DNA of 64,000 nucleotides. Source: Pisaster brevispinus. Its lineage: Eukaryota; Echinodermata; Asteroidea; Forcipulatida; Asteriidae. Below are positions 11,701 to 24,300 of this stretch, one piece after another. The notes under the pieces were generated by a model. That model saw only the letters and a list, made by a program, of their open reading frames with translations, had not been told where the DNA came from and did no database searches. Position 1 is the stretch's first letter. Each line of letters starts with the position of its first letter. The position numbers and the translations under genes were made by a program. The stretch covers positions 11,874,742-11,938,741 of the forward strand of contig JAMKCF010000003.1 in NCBI GenBank assembly GCA_023634235.1. Reading direction: 5' to 3'.

Positions 11701-13727
11701 CAGGTCTTATATTTTAATTTCAGGAATATCATTTGAGTGATCAAAAATTTCAGCCTCACCCAGTACGGTAAATAGACCTTTCCTTCATCGGCCACAAACT
11801 CCAGCACACCGCAGTGAGTCGCTCTGTCCATTTTCTTGTTTGTCAATTTAAACAACATGGGGTAGTCGATATTCTGTCGGGCTGCAGAAACGCACCAAAG
11901 TAGTGCATTTAGTTTAGTTTACTCAACAAAATTGGGGAAAAAAGTCAAATTACTTCATGCTGTTTGTATGATGTTGCTCAATATGCTATAAAGGAACAAT
12001 TACTGAAGATACTTATTTTGTGTCTGCAGAATATCAGCCTTAAATTTCATCCATGTAGGGGCGAAGAAGGACACTTTCATTTTAAAGTCTAATTCTCTGT
12101 CAGAATCAACCAAGGCCAGGACGAAGGCCCAATGCCATGAACCCAACTACCGTGGAATTCTGAGGTTACAACCCAAAGAATCACATGCTTTACAGGTCGT
12201 CCCTAAGTGCAAAATTCTGCGGTAGGCAGCGCCATGAGATTGGGCCCAGGTCAGAAGGGACATGATTGTCCATTTTTTATCTAAACCTCGGCTTGGGCTC
12301 GGGTTCCGGCTCCAGCTTGGGCTCCGTCATCAGCTTGGGAGCAGTGTATATTTTTTGCAGAGTGATTCCAGCATCAAACGGAACCAAGCAGCCGGAGACC
12401 GATCCTTAGCCAAGGTTTGTAAAAGTCCTTTATTGCCTCTGTGGAACTCTAGGCCCAGCTAGTGTAAAAGTATAAATTGGTATGGCCTAGCATCATCAGG
12501 GCTCGAATTTGGGGGGAAAATCCACAAGACTGCAGGGCTTTTAGCTCAACACTTTTACTGGACCAACATTTATTTTACAAGACCGGATTCAAAATATGTT
12601 GCACAAGCACTAAGAGAAGATATTGTCATGATACTTCGATACCTAACATAATTGAAAGGTAATATCAGGTTCATTGTCAACATTTTTCACAAAGACACTA
12701 CACAATGGGGGTATTGCTGTTATTAGTCAATTGAAAAACACAAGACCACCGGTCTTGTCCGATCGTGATTTTACTGGCACAACGCTAAAAGTACTGGCCT
12801 CGGGCCTGCGGTCCAGTGTTAATTTCGAGCTCTGATCGTTCCAATAAAGAAAGCAAACAAAATGAGGTTTATTCTTTATTTAATGTTTATATATCGATGT
12901 GAAAGTTTACATCTTAAGATGTCACTTTGATAAAACCAACACTACTTACTTAAAACATCTAGAGCAGAAGGTGGCATAATAACTGGAAGAAGAAAACAAC
13001 AATTTAAATTGTTACAGTCGTTACTGAACAATAAAAAACCTCTTAATACTTAAATACTTTAGATTTAAATCAGCACTCTGTGAAAACTTCATCAAAAATA
13101 ACAGTTTTCTAGAATAAAACTTAAAAAGGACTCATGTTCTTGTTTGTTGGGGTGTTTGTTTGTTTGTTTGTTTGTTTGTTTGTTTAGATTATCTTCCCAA
13201 CAAGGGAACTCAGCAAAGCTCCCACAAGGAAATATAAGCGCCAAGGTTAGCTTGTGGCAACAGCCAATCTCTCTCTACATACATTGGTTAACATCAATGA
13301 CTATGAATTGCACAAATCAATCAATTGTGATTCCGTAACTAGACGACAGTTGTTCTATCATCATTGTGAAATCAGGGGTTAGTAAGAAAGGATTCGAACC
13401 CACAACCTTGTGATTGCAAGTCCTGCAGTCTAACCACTTTACCATGGTGACACAGTTTAGTCCGAGATTTAAGAACATTCTTATGAGTGTAAATCCAAAC
13501 AAGAAATCAAGTGCTGAGGGACAATGTTCTGAAGCATGGCAAATTCACAAACGGCCTGTAAAAATTGCATTATAGCTATTTTGTGATCTTGACCATAAGA
13601 CACAAAAGCAGCTTGTCATCTTACTTTTTCCTCCTCGCTCCACATCTTGTCTGTAGGTTCCAGTCAGCATGGACACTGAGTAACATCGGTACTGCCTGTT
13701 AAAGGTCTGTGGAAATGCTCCAAACAT
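5749..13727 (-). CDS. UFD1: Ubiquitin fusion degradation protein 1 (UFD1), 11 coding exons
   Basis: UFD1 pairs with NPL4 as the cofactor that lets the p97/VCP unfoldase extract ubiquitylated proteins (ERAD clients, and CMG helicase at replication termination). Coding exons in gene order: 13625-13727, 12950-12982, 11760-11881, 11075-11205, 10416-10488, 9798-9866, 9210-9278, 8013-8060, 6992-7080, 6727-6814, 5749-5820. All introns are GT-AG and phases agree, giving 298 aa (human 307). The UT3 fold region covers about residues 8-190, with [32 protein letters not shown] and [10 protein letters not shown] visible. Two SHP p97-binding boxes remain: FQGQGNRL (218-225) and FKGEGQQL (284-291), followed by a basic tail. 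The first ATG lies directly after a splice acceptor. Human UFD1 has five more residues (MFSFN), so either translation starts here or a tiny upstream coding exon was missed. It is divergent with CDC45. Confidence 0.95.
5976..6573. repeat. 24-bp minisatellite in the last UFD1 intron
   Basis: About two dozen degenerate copies of a 24-bp unit close to GGCACTAGTGTTCCATAGGC plus CCTA. Because 24 is a multiple of three, one minus frame stays partly open as an eight-residue repeat ([12 protein letters not shown]). Larger blocks of two to three units are themselves repeated (compare about 6070-6140 with 6140-6190). It lies between UFD1 coding exons 10 and 11, so it is intronic. Confidence 0.93.
8249..8385. 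mobile_element. Short MITE-like inverted-repeat element
   Basis: Ends are inverted repeats of the type GGCGGATACAGCAATGGCTA at the left and its diverged complement (AGCCATAGCCGCC) at the right. The element at 10909-11013 has the same terminal sequence type, so this is a small family. It lies in UFD1 intron 7. There is no coding capacity. The target duplication was not determined. Confidence 0.6.
8508..9066. mobile_element. 559-bp TIR element (non-autonomous)
   Basis: The termini at 8508-8532 and 9042-9066 are inverted repeats of 25 bp with two mismatches (AGAGGTTTCGCAAG.GTACGGATAC type). The interior has no transposase-like frame. It sits in the same UFD1 intron as the 8249 element. GC content is higher than in the flanks, which supports a separate origin. 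Confidence 0.75.
9973..10084. repeat. Inverted repeat with about 50-bp arms
   Basis: Arms 9973-10023 and 10035-10084 are about 85-90 percent complementary around an 11-nt spacer. Each arm carries GACTCTGCTAGG-GTCG followed by (A/C)ACGTCAG. The left arm reads GAAACGTC on the minus strand. It lies in the UFD1 intron between coding exons 5 and 6. It resembles in design the perfect palindrome at 34279-34474. Confidence 0.85.
10909..11013. mobile_element. Short inverted-repeat element, second copy
   Basis: Terminal inverted repeats of the type TTGGCGGCTACAGCTATGGC and complement. Immediately right of it is AATTTGGAAATGGCC, which matches the outer end of the related element at 8249 in inverted sense. 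It is intronic in UFD1. Nothing is coded. Confidence 0.6.
12126..12246. mobile_element. MITE of the GGGCCCAAT family
   Basis: The left end GGCCCAATGCCATGA and right end AGCGCCATGAGATTGGGCC are inverted. Internal CAGAATT/AATTCTG motifs are also inverted, so the element could fold as a hairpin. Copies of the same family lie at 20858, 29931, 54123 and 63774. Located in a UFD1 intron. Confidence 0.7.
12497..12834. mobile_element. 338-bp element with CAGGGCTCGAA termini
   Basis: Starts CAGGGCTCGAATTT and ends AATTTCGAGCTCTG, an imperfect inverted repeat of about 14 bp. CAG...CTG ends of this kind are common in hAT-type non-autonomous elements. No clear 8-bp target duplication is visible, so the superfamily is a guess. 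It lies in the same UFD1 intron as the MITE at 12126. Confidence 0.55.
13380..13455 (-). repeat. tRNA-like fragment (SINE or tRNA pseudogene)
   Basis: On the minus strand a D-arm-like TGGTAAAGTGGTTAGAC and a B box GGGTTCGAATCC are present with tRNA-like spacing. The putative acceptor strands do not pair, so this is not a working tRNA. It lies in the UFD1 intron between the first two coding exons. Confidence 0.55.
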
Positions 13728-14129
13728 CTGAAACCCAAACTGAAATTTTTAAGGAGAGAATACAAGGTACAGTTTGTATTTTCATATTTGTCCGAAAAAC
13801 AACACCTGAATGATGTTGCTATGTGGAACTAGGTCCTTGATCCTCTCGATTGTTGTAGAGTAGACCAGAGGGTTAGGAAGATCCATGATTCCATGTGTTA
13901 GAATTTGGCAAATTGTTATACTTTTTTTTCAACATTTTTTATGTGCCAAATTGGGAACATAAAAAAATGTGGGTCTATAACAATAATATCATAACAACAA
14001 TACTTAGACTGGGGAGAACACCACTGTTTGTTGTGGTCCCCACTCACCCCCCTCCCCCCCCCCCCCAAAAAAAAATAAAATAAATAAATAATAAAAAATG
14101 TAGCTACTGCTGAGGCTGAGTGCTGTTAT

Positions 14130-14380
14130 TGTTAAAGTTGGGAAGGTAGTGCATTCAGCTCTACCAGCTAGGCTCCTAGTGGATGATACCCATGCCTATG
14201 GCTATATCCTTACGGACTGTTTCACTCAGCCCCAGGAGTAGATGGCAAAGTGCCCCTGGTGACAGTTGATCTGGTTTGACAGCCCAAATCAGTAAGTGTA
14301 GCCCTCACCTTGAAGTGGCCGTCCGGCCTTGTGAGTTGGGCGATATCTCATAAAAAAAATATAAAAAATAAATAAAAAAT
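14130..14380 (+). repeat. Possible SINE-like insertion with A-rich end
   Basis: A block richer in GC than its surroundings ends in CGATATCTCATAAAAAAAATA and an A-rich tail. It looks like an interspersed short retroelement. No tRNA boxes were identified, and no second copy occurs in the window, so the call is tentative. It lies in the presumed UFD1 5' intron. Confidence 0.35.
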
Positions 14381-15240
14381 AAAAACATTTGTTAATGATG
14401 TACTGTGTGAGTGTGAGTGTTAATCACTAGTACTAGTAGTAGTATAACTTAAGTATATAAAAATCATATAAAATATTGTTGCTTGCTGATTAGTGATTGA
14501 GCTTGTAAAATTACCCAAGTTAAATTAAGTCAGTGTGGTAATCATTGGTAAACGAATACGTCCTGGTGCAACTTATTTTAATTTGTTATTTAGCTCTCAT
14601 TTTTCATAGCGAGTTTAAACAAATAAATGAAGCTTGTGAAACCATGATTTATATGATTATGAAATCGTGAAATCAACTTCATTTCCTGAGTTATTAAAAG
14701 AAAAAACAGAACAATATCATCTGACAACCGTCGTTAGCTTTCATTCAAAATCATAACAAATACAGTAATTGTGGATTTTAGTAAAATATAACCATCCTTT
14801 ATACATACCATCATGACTTATTCAAATGGCTTCTTCCCCTAAGAGTTTTAATAAACGGAAATTTCTCCTCACAGTCGGCAAAATGAAAACAGAAAACAGA
14901 TGACTTGCCAAAGTTGATTAACCTTTTACCTTTGACCTTATTTGTCAACATTTCTAGGCATTATGATTTAACACATTTGAAGTAAATAATTTTTAAATAT
15001 ATAAATTTAATTATAAATAACCATGGTAATAATAAATTTTAGCTTAAAAATATTAATAATTACTCATAAAATTTATTTTGTATAATTTATATTCTTGTAC
15101 AAAAGGTTTATTAAAGAAGTTATTTTATTGACCTTTCGTACTACGTAAATTTGGCATTTTAGGCAATCGAGTCCGAAACTTGATCCTTTGGCATCTCCCA
15201 GTACTTGTCAAATATTCCGCCTACCAGGCTAAATCATTCC

Positions 15241-15248
15241 GCGGGAAA
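15241..15248 (-). promoter_or_regulatory. E2F consensus site at the UFD1-CDC45 promoter
   Basis: The minus strand reads TTTCCCGC, an exact match to the E2F consensus TTTSSCGC, 120 bp upstream of the CDC45 start codon. The surrounding TTCCGCGGGAA is nearly palindromic. CDC45 is a known E2F-driven S-phase gene in mammals, so position and motif agree. Whether the site works here is inference. Confidence 0.55.
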
Positions 15249-15367
15249 GTTAAAGGCGACGTATACATTGAATGAGTGAAGAAAGAACCGATATTTTGCG
15301 GTTGTTTACTATTCGTCGCAACGATCGAAAAGTGATATAACCACCGGTACTGCAAAACGACACCACC
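15249..15367. promoter_or_regulatory. Bidirectional UFD1/CDC45 promoter region
   Basis: CDC45 begins at 15368 and UFD1 is transcribed the other way. A plausible UFD1 5' exon ends at 15267, where the minus strand has donor GTATAC, leaving only about 100 bp between the genes. No TATA box is obvious. The frame entering that donor contains a stop upstream and no ATG, so the exon would be untranslated. Exact transcription starts cannot be seen. Confidence 0.5.
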
Positions 15368-18300
15368 ATGTTTGTTACAGACATTCGGAAGGATTTTTAT
15401 GAGAAGGTGCTTCACAAGGTAATTTAACCGTCTTTTCTCATCACGTTCAGATTCCTTTTCATCACCACACTCTCTGCATGCACTGCAAAAATCACTAATC
15501 AGTGTGAAAAGTGTCACCGGTGACCGATTGGGTGGGACAGTGTCACAGTGATTGACACTCGCACTGTCGCAGTCGCAATTGTCTCAGTTGACAAGTGACA
15601 TGACTAGTGAGAGTAGAGACCATGGAAAAATGGAGACTGACCCTGAGATGAATATTACTATTAATTATACTGCCAGTGGGGCAGTGGTGTCACTGAGTCA
15701 GTGACAGTGATGATCTGATGATGATTCAGTCAGTCATTTTGTCAGTTCAGTGCATCATCCTAAATTTAATTTAATTTAGTACTTTGTAAATGTAAATGTC
15801 TGACTCTCTAATGTCACATTCACATTGCAATAACAAATTGTACCTGTGTTGACAGAAACATTGGCAAAACATTAAATGAAGTAGTTTTATGGTAGCACTT
15901 TTTTTCCGATCTGCACTCCACCAACTACTCCTAGAAGTAGAACTATGCGGTTTGTTCCGCTATCTTCTCCACGATAGCGGAACAAACCGCATAGTTCTAG
16001 GAGTATCCACCAACAATCAAGCACCCTTGGCTAAGGGTCCTACCGAGTTATCAACGTAAACGTAAACGTTGTGCAGTGGATAGTAAGCCCGATCCAGCTT
16101 TCATCTTTTACTGTTTTAGTTAATTACTTACTTAACGGTTATGTGTTATTGTTAAAATGATATAAAGCCGCATTGGCACTGAACATGCGCAGTGACAGTT
16201 TTGTGTGTGTTGCGACTTAAAACTTTTCCCTTACATTAAATACAAATGTTTTTAAGCTTAGTTCCATGCTTAATGGCTGCTACTAAACCCAACCCTGGCC
16301 TTTGCAAATTTTAGATGACCATGCCCTCTCAAAGATCAAATTCCAGGCTTTAGGCTTTATACCCCCGATGATTAAGTCTATTTAACCCATTTTGTTTCAA
16401 TTCTGTTCATACAGCGCGTTCTCGTCTTGGTGTCATTTGACATTGATGCAATATGTGCCTGTAAGATTCTGCAGGCCTTGTTCCACTGTGACAGTGTGCA
16501 GTACACCTTGGTGCCCGTCGTTGGTAAGATGGACTGGGAACGAGCTTTCTCGGAACATGCAGAGCAGGTATGTCCAAAAGGCATGATATTCTTTATTTTT
16601 TAACCTGATTTCCAACTTGTTTTTTATTACCTTCAGAAAATCAGTAAGATTAATATTAGCATTTGTAAGTTGGCTCTTGTACTCAGTAAGGTTTTTCATT
16701 TCATACATTTTGTTGAAGGTTTTTAAAACGAATTATGAAATTTAAAAAAATGAATATTGATTTTTATTTTTTTTTTATTCATTTTCAATGTGTTTTTATT
16801 TCCATTAGTTGACGTTTAGCTGCTCATAATTTCTTTTGCTCTTTTGCGTCATTTTTAAGAGCTATAATTTGCCCTTTTTTAAAAGGTTTTAGTTATACTA
16901 ATTGTGGAGAGTCTTGAAAGCGTACTTAAGGCAGATTTTGGTGCCTAAAACTTTAACTTTTTCAATGTTTCAATGTGAAATGTTTGACTAAATTGATCAG
17001 AAAGGAAGGAAAGAATGACCAAATATTCTGCATTACTTTACACTTAATGAGGATATGTTTGTGATTTGATTTGTCACAGTTTGAGTTTGTTGTGATGATA
17101 AAGTGTGGTTTAACGCTTATTATTTGTCACAGCTTGAGTTTGTGGTCATGATAAACTGTGGTGTATCGCTTGACATTCTGGAGACTCTTCAACCAGAGGA
17201 GAATGTGACGTTCTTTGTTTGTGACAGCCATCGACCAATGGACCTTGTCAATGTCTACAATGACACCCAGGTACCGTCATCAAAAGCTGATGAATTCTTT
17301 ACTAATTCTTTCGTTATTTTTTGGTCTTTGCCAAATCTTGCCCTTAAGCTTTTTGTAAAATAGACCACCGGGCTAATAAACTGCGTTTTACCTGCCCCCA
17401 GAGTTTGAGTAGCCCAGATTTTAAACATGTTTTGTCATATTAAATGTGTCTTTCTGATGTATTAATGATAGCAATCACAACCAATTTGCCGCTCGGCCAT
17501 GGCATGCCATCCAGTGTCTTTTGCCTGATTTGAAATATGGTTAGTGTGTAACCTGAGTAAGAGACTGATCTGTGATGTTTTTTTATCTTCAGGTAAAGCT
17601 GCTGATATCACCTGAAGAATCCATCCCAAAGTATGAGGATATCTTCAGAGATGAAGGGGTGAGATGATTTTAAGAAAATAAATGTCCACATCAAATATGA
17701 ACATAAAGAAAGGAGAAATAATCCAGTCGATAGCAACAAAAACAAACACATAATCAATTTCACCAAACTCTTCCTAACTTGGGATTAATCTTAGGACTTA
17801 GGACGAGTCCCAGCCTTGCACTGTAACATGTAAACCTTAAGATTAATCCTAAGTTAGGACTAGTTACTCGTCCTAACTCGAGGTAGGATTAATCCTAGCG
17901 TTTCGTGAAATCGGCTGCTGGCAAGTCAGTAGAGTGCTGCCAGCCAGTATTAAAAGAATGATGTAATAGAAATTTCGATCATTTCTTTTTTACTTATAGC
18001 AGGAGTCCTGCAATGTGCATGGATAGAAATATATGATCGAGTTATTCGGATAAGTATGCCTCAAAATACCCACTGAACTACAGGCAAGAGTTCAGTCATT
18101 TTAGCTTTGGCCAGTTACTCCACATCCGAACAAGTCCTGCAGTCTTGTGGTTTTTCAAAAACACAATGTTTATAATGTACATGCACACTGAAACTTCTCA
18201 ATTCCAAAGCTCTTCCTCAAAGTTAAGCAAATCTTTAAAAAGAAGGAAATATTTTTCGTCTTGTAAACAAATTATCTGGTCAAGTGAAAATGCTGAGCTA

Positions 18301-21300
18301 CAGGACTTGTGGTTTAGAGGAGACTTTCTCAAACTTTGAGCCCTTCAGTGAAATTCACTATAATTTACTTTCTTCTTCTTTTTGATGATTTCAGTCTGAT
18401 GATGAAGATAGTGGACATGAAAGTGACGGCTCGGAGCCAAATGGAAAGAGGCGACGATATGATGAGGTAATAAATCAGTCTCCATTTTGTTGCCAAATAA
18501 ATAATAGACATGAGATTTAGCAGATTTTTTTTGATGAATTCATTGAATTTTTCATTGATCTCGCTTCACCTTCTGATTTTCTTGAAAGAGGCAAAATTGC
18601 CATCACAGAGATGAAAGACAGGGGACCAGTCTGAATAGGCACCTGCTTTCCATTCTTGAAGTGATTGCCTTGGTGCCAAGTGAAAGTGCCCAGTAGACCC
18701 TTCAGGGTTTGCCCTCTACTTTTCTAGTGAATGGCCAGCAAGACCAGTTAGCTTGTCATTTCAGTAGTCTGTCAGCTTTTTCACTGATGGTCCATACTTT
18801 AGATGAAATAGGGATGCTTTTCAACACTGAATTAGCCAGTCAGACCACTTGGAGTGAATTTTGACTGGTCCTCGGGTGTTTTAAATGGCATTTGGCCAGC
18901 AGACCACTGTTAAGGGAGGACACTGCACTTTCATTACCCTCATGGAGGCTTCTATTAATAATACCAAAGTAAAAACTACCGTATCCTACATACAGTAATG
19001 GAAGCACCAGACCTGGATAGACTTATTGCATAACTCCACCATTGCCGAGGGCAAACATTGGAACCACGGCAAGCGTACATGCCATGTACAATTATCAGTC
19101 GATAAAAGGTCTTCCTTTGACCTCAGTGAGGGCGCTGCTTCAGTTTAGTGACGCTGTATGCTAGAATTTGAAATATAACATTCAAAAACATCAAAAGGTG
19201 TGAAATGTGACTGTATATATTTCTTATGGTCATTTGCAGAATGCCTTGGAGAGGAGGATGGAGAGAAAACGTCAAAGGAGGGAGTGGGATGAAAAGAGAC
19301 ATCAGCTGCTATTTGACTATGAGGAGTTCTCGGGATACGGTCAATCAGTAAGTCACCAAATAACTTGCTGATCCTTAGTTCTTGGAAATGCAACGCAGGT
19401 AGCACAGGGGTGGGATTTGGTCAAACTAATCATAATGTGTAGGATATAGGTCCCTCGTGCTGTATCCACAATAAAACAGTCTAAGCTAAGAGACAAATCA
19501 ATGAGCCATTCGCCTTAAATTCGAACCTGCATCCAACTCAATATTGTAGTGCCCTCAGCCCCCTTACAATAATGCTACCAAAACGCATGAAAATCACCCA
19601 AAATAGCTGCCATTAAGCCCGTTTAAGTTACAAAGTTGAAGGATTTGGGCAATCAGTAAGTAACCAAAATATATTGCTGATAGTTCTTGGATATATGCAA
19701 TTCATTGCTGGGAAAGGATTTTGCAAAACTAACAAGTGTCGACAAAACATAAGAACAACCTTGAAAAAACATTTTTGTGAAATCGAGCACTGGGCCAAAT
19801 TCCATACGCCATTTTGAAATATGGTGGACACAATGCTATTACACTATTTCGTTTGGGTAAATCAGTCTGTATACACACAAACCAAACTCCAATAGTGTCC
19901 ACCATATCTCAACAAGGCTAATGGCTAGATGTTTATATAACATAGAATTCTAATAAAATAGCTGTGTTAGTCTGGTAGATTAAACAAGGAAGATAGTGAT
20001 AGCACTTAAAGACTAACTAAGTATTTAAAAAACTGCATGAGCTTTTGTAGTAACAACCGCTTTATAACCTTTCTTACCACAGAAAGCTGTGTTTATGGAG
20101 GCCCTTGATAAAGTGCATAATTCTATGGGGCTTAAGTGTCATGAATGAATGTGAGGTTGAATTGTAAGGAAACTTTATTTTCTTTTTTCATTCTTGATGT
20201 TTTACAGGCGGCAATAATAATGTACGACTTGGCTTGGAAGATGTCTAAAGATACAAATGATTTACTCTGGTAAGTTTTGGAAAAATATGTTAAACAATTC
20301 ATAGCTTCGGACAGCAGGAGCCAAACTTTTAAATAATGTAATAGTGGATTTCTTTTAAAATACAAAGTATCATTTAATCGAGTATGTTTGTTTTACAAGT
20401 CATTTTATGTGAAGTCATAATTTAACACGTGTATAATGTTTACTTTTGTGTAGGTGGGCTATCGTGGGTTTGACCGATCAACTACTCTCCAAGAAAATAG
20501 ACAGGTGAGTAAGTTTTTTGGGCAAAAATCAAGCAAGGTGGTCACTGTAAGTCGTATTTAAAAGTGAGGTGGTCCCCCTTGCTTTTAAATGGTCAGGAGA
20601 ATTTCTGTAACTGAGTAAATCACACTGCAACTAATTCCATTATATTGACCAGTTGTCTTCACAAGTCTTGTCTCTCTACTTTTATTTTCCTTTCAGAGAA
20701 ACGTACGTCTTGGAGGCGACAGAATTAAATCGTCACGTGGCTAGACACAATCACAGAGGGGAAGACGAAGATGATTCCGTCTCCATCAACTCCATGAGGA
20801 TATCATTCACTTCAGAGTATCCTTTGCATATGAAATAGGAATAGGACTTCAAATCTAGGGCCAAATTCATGGAGCCTGCCTAAGTAGAAAATATTTCGGA
20901 ACAAAATTTCTGCTAAGTGCAATTTATCAGGAAACCGGTCAGAAATTTTACATGTGAAATAGTATTTCGGTTTGTAGCCTATTGCTGGTAACTAAAATTG
21001 TTTTGTGCTCAGCTACTTTTTTTTGCTCTGTGAAATTGGTTGGTTGTGGTGGAAAATTTCCCCTTGAAATATTTTTGCCTGAAATGCTATAATTTTTGAG
21101 AAATGAGTTTGAAAAAAAATAGCTTTGATCTCACGAGTCTGAAACTCAATGTTTGAAAACAGTTAAAACATGTAATTTTTTTTCTTCACAAATATGATTT
21201 CCTCGCTGCTCTTAAAGTTTCACAGGTCTGTTATTTCATATATGTGTTGGTGTCACACAAAGTGCACAAATTGTCTATGACACTTACCAATGTGTCCTTG

Positions 21301-24300
21301 TGCTTTAAATAGGTGTTTATGTGGCATTCTTGAACCAATTTGGATTAATTGCCTTAATACTTGTTGAACAGACTTCAACTGGCATTGTACAGACATTGGT
21401 CACTGTTTGACAGTCTGAGGCACTCGTCATACACAGCTTGCAAGTAAGTGACTTGGCCTTTATTCATAATACACTGCCTAGTTGAGAAACAGTGTCCTAA
21501 ACAGTGGTTTCATTGATAGCCTTAGTCTATACTCTAAGTTCAATCGTTCTATAAAACCTTTTGTTTTCATTCAATGATAACAACTTTCAATTTTTCTGTT
21601 TTAAATACTATATTTATATTGCTTAACTATGTATGTTGTCTATTCTGATATTTCTTTTACTGCACATTATTTAATTGTATTGCACGTTTGATAATTAACA
21701 AATTAAAAAATTGTGCAGTATATGTAATACCACCGTGCATGCCAGATGAGGAAAGGCTAGTTCAAATCCTGAACAGTAATCCTAGAATGGTGTTGCTCTG
21801 GGTCTCCTATGATTAAAAGCCTGTAAACATGGCAATCAAGCCCCAGCTGCAGCTGCTAATTCCTAAGGATTCCTCACTTAAACAGTAAGGAAAGTCTCAA
21901 AAGTCGAGCATGTTCTAGGCACAAAAGAACATTTCCATGGTCACATGCCTGCATTCTATTTTACCACCAGATCATTCTGCTGGACTGCACCATTGTGCTG
22001 AAGTACGAGAGCAATCCTACACAAGTGAATTTGTGAATTACCTTTTTTTTTTTTCCAATGGAACGCCCTGGCGGTCTAATGCGCTGGAATTTTTATCCGA
22101 TCAAATTAGAACGTTTCTACTGCTTCTACTTTTATGATGCTTCCTAAGCAGTAAATAATCATCTTAAGTGCAACGTTATGCTCACCAATGCCGTGAGATT
22201 GGGCCTGTGTTAAACAATTCAAAATATTTAAGAACAAATTCTTAAAGTTATTTCAGTTTCTCACTGTTTATATGTCACCTTCTTGTTAGCCTCAAGTTAT
22301 GGACGTTGAAGGGTTTCAAGAAGCTTCATGAGTTCTTAGCTGATATGGGCGTGCCGCTGTCGGAATGTAAACAAAAGTTCTCTGCTATGGATATGGGCCT
22401 CAAGGATAATGTTGCAGAGTGGTTGGTTACATCGGCTCGCAAGTTTGGGTGAGTGTACATTTTGTTTTAGCACTTGTTCAGAGCACATTGTATGAGAGAT
22501 TTTTGTTTGTTTTTGACATTCATGAAAGTTACACACAAAAAATTCATCTTTGTGGTACTGATTGGGTGAAGCACAATAAAAATGTTTTAAAAGATTAGAG
22601 AACTTTTCATATTTTTGCGGCAGTTAGCATTTCCCAAGTTATAGAATTTCCCCTGAAAGTGAATTGGTCAAATACTGAAGTATAACTTTTGCCCCAAATA
22701 TGATGTATTACCTTTGTCAATGGAAGACAGGTAAAACCTTTGCTCTTGGAAGTATGTGCATTGTTCAAAATTATGTAAACAACTGAACATTACCTGGTAT
22801 GCCTACTGCCAATTAAGTGTCGCCAAGTTTCCAAATGGACAAAATATAAGAACTGTGAGGCCTTAGTTTACAAGTTTGATAGTGCATTTGCTTTCAATGT
22901 TTTTACTCCGTGATGTCTTCCTTCAGGTTGGAGCAGATAACACTCTCTTCATTTCAAGCTCAGTATGGCTTTAAGAACAAGGTGATTTTTATACCTACAT
23001 GTATTTGAGTAAAAAAACAACATGGATTTTGGATTGTGTTTTATATTATAAGTACCAATTTTCACACCTTTTAAAACAGACAGTTTCTTTATACATACAT
23101 GCATTATTTTACAACTAAACTGAATTACAAACTGCAGTATTACCAATTTCCAAACATGGCTTTAGATATAATTCATTTTTCATATTCATCTATTTTGAAG
23201 AAGAATCGCATTTATTTTGCTGAAAATCATGTTTAAAAGTACATTACTAATTTGTATCATATGTTTGTTTCCTTACACTATGATCTTGTTTGCTTCAACT
23301 TGTTATTTTTTACATGAGATTTGTCTTTTTTATGTTATTTCTCTACTTCATTTTATTGTTATAATTTGCAAAAGTTTACCAGTGAAATTAAACCAACTGG
23401 TGTTGTCTATTTGTTCTTTACCAGTTCTGTGCTTTTGACATTGCCTATGCAGTCAATGCTCTCCTTGAATCAGTTGTGAGTATATTTTTTATTATTCTTT
23501 ATGAACCATAAATTGTTTTCTCCTAAATGATACAATGATTGCCACTCGGGCCAAACAGTCGAATGGTGCATTTCTAATTTAGGAAACAAATCTATGGTTA
23601 TATAGTCAAATGGCTGTCAGTGACAATAAAAACATTATTTGAAAAGAGACATGTTGACTGAAAACCTCCAGAAATGTTTTTCATGCAAGTATATTTTTTT
23701 CTGAATGTTTTGTGTTGTTTATGGGTTAATTTGAAGTTCTATCTACACGCTGTAAGTTGTGTGGTGGCACCGTGTCCATGAAAATAATCTATCTGTGATC
23801 TGTGGTGGTGATGTGGTGCTGTAACAACTCAAAGTTTCGATCAGTACGCTCTGATCGTCTTCATTAGAAAGCTGAATTTTGAAGTTGTAATGAAAATGTT
23901 TTATTTTCACACAGGAAATGAACAAGACCTTAGAGGGTAATTTCTTGGAAGCACTTGATTGTCTCTCAAGGTAATTGTTACGCTCTTCTTGTCTCTTATT
24001 TACATTTTTCCCAGGTCTGTTGAGATTTCTGAGTTTTAAAAGACCGGGACGTCCCTCTTTTCGGGGAGGAATTCATATATATTTAGCATTAAAAAAAGAA
24101 AAACAAAACGGCAGTATGAGTCAGACACCATCTGAAAAAGAGTGTGCTGTAACACGAGGGCGCTATTTCACAAACCAGAGGTTGTGGTCAGCTGCTGCAG
24201 TTCTATAAGCACAAATCCTGGATCTTGTCAGGGGCCTAGGCAGCTTGACCCTGGCCCCCTGCCATTGAACAATCCACTCACTCCTCTCACTCTGCTATGT

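Noticed and set aside
13380..13455. Functional tRNA gene on the minus strand
   Set aside because: A and B boxes are visible but acceptor strands do not pair and the anticodon arm is ambiguous.
15267..15290. UFD1 coding exon 1 giving ...HSFN before the GTATAC donor, resembling human MFSFN
   Set aside because: The frame has no ATG and meets a stop codon upstream. It is kept only as a possible untranslated exon.
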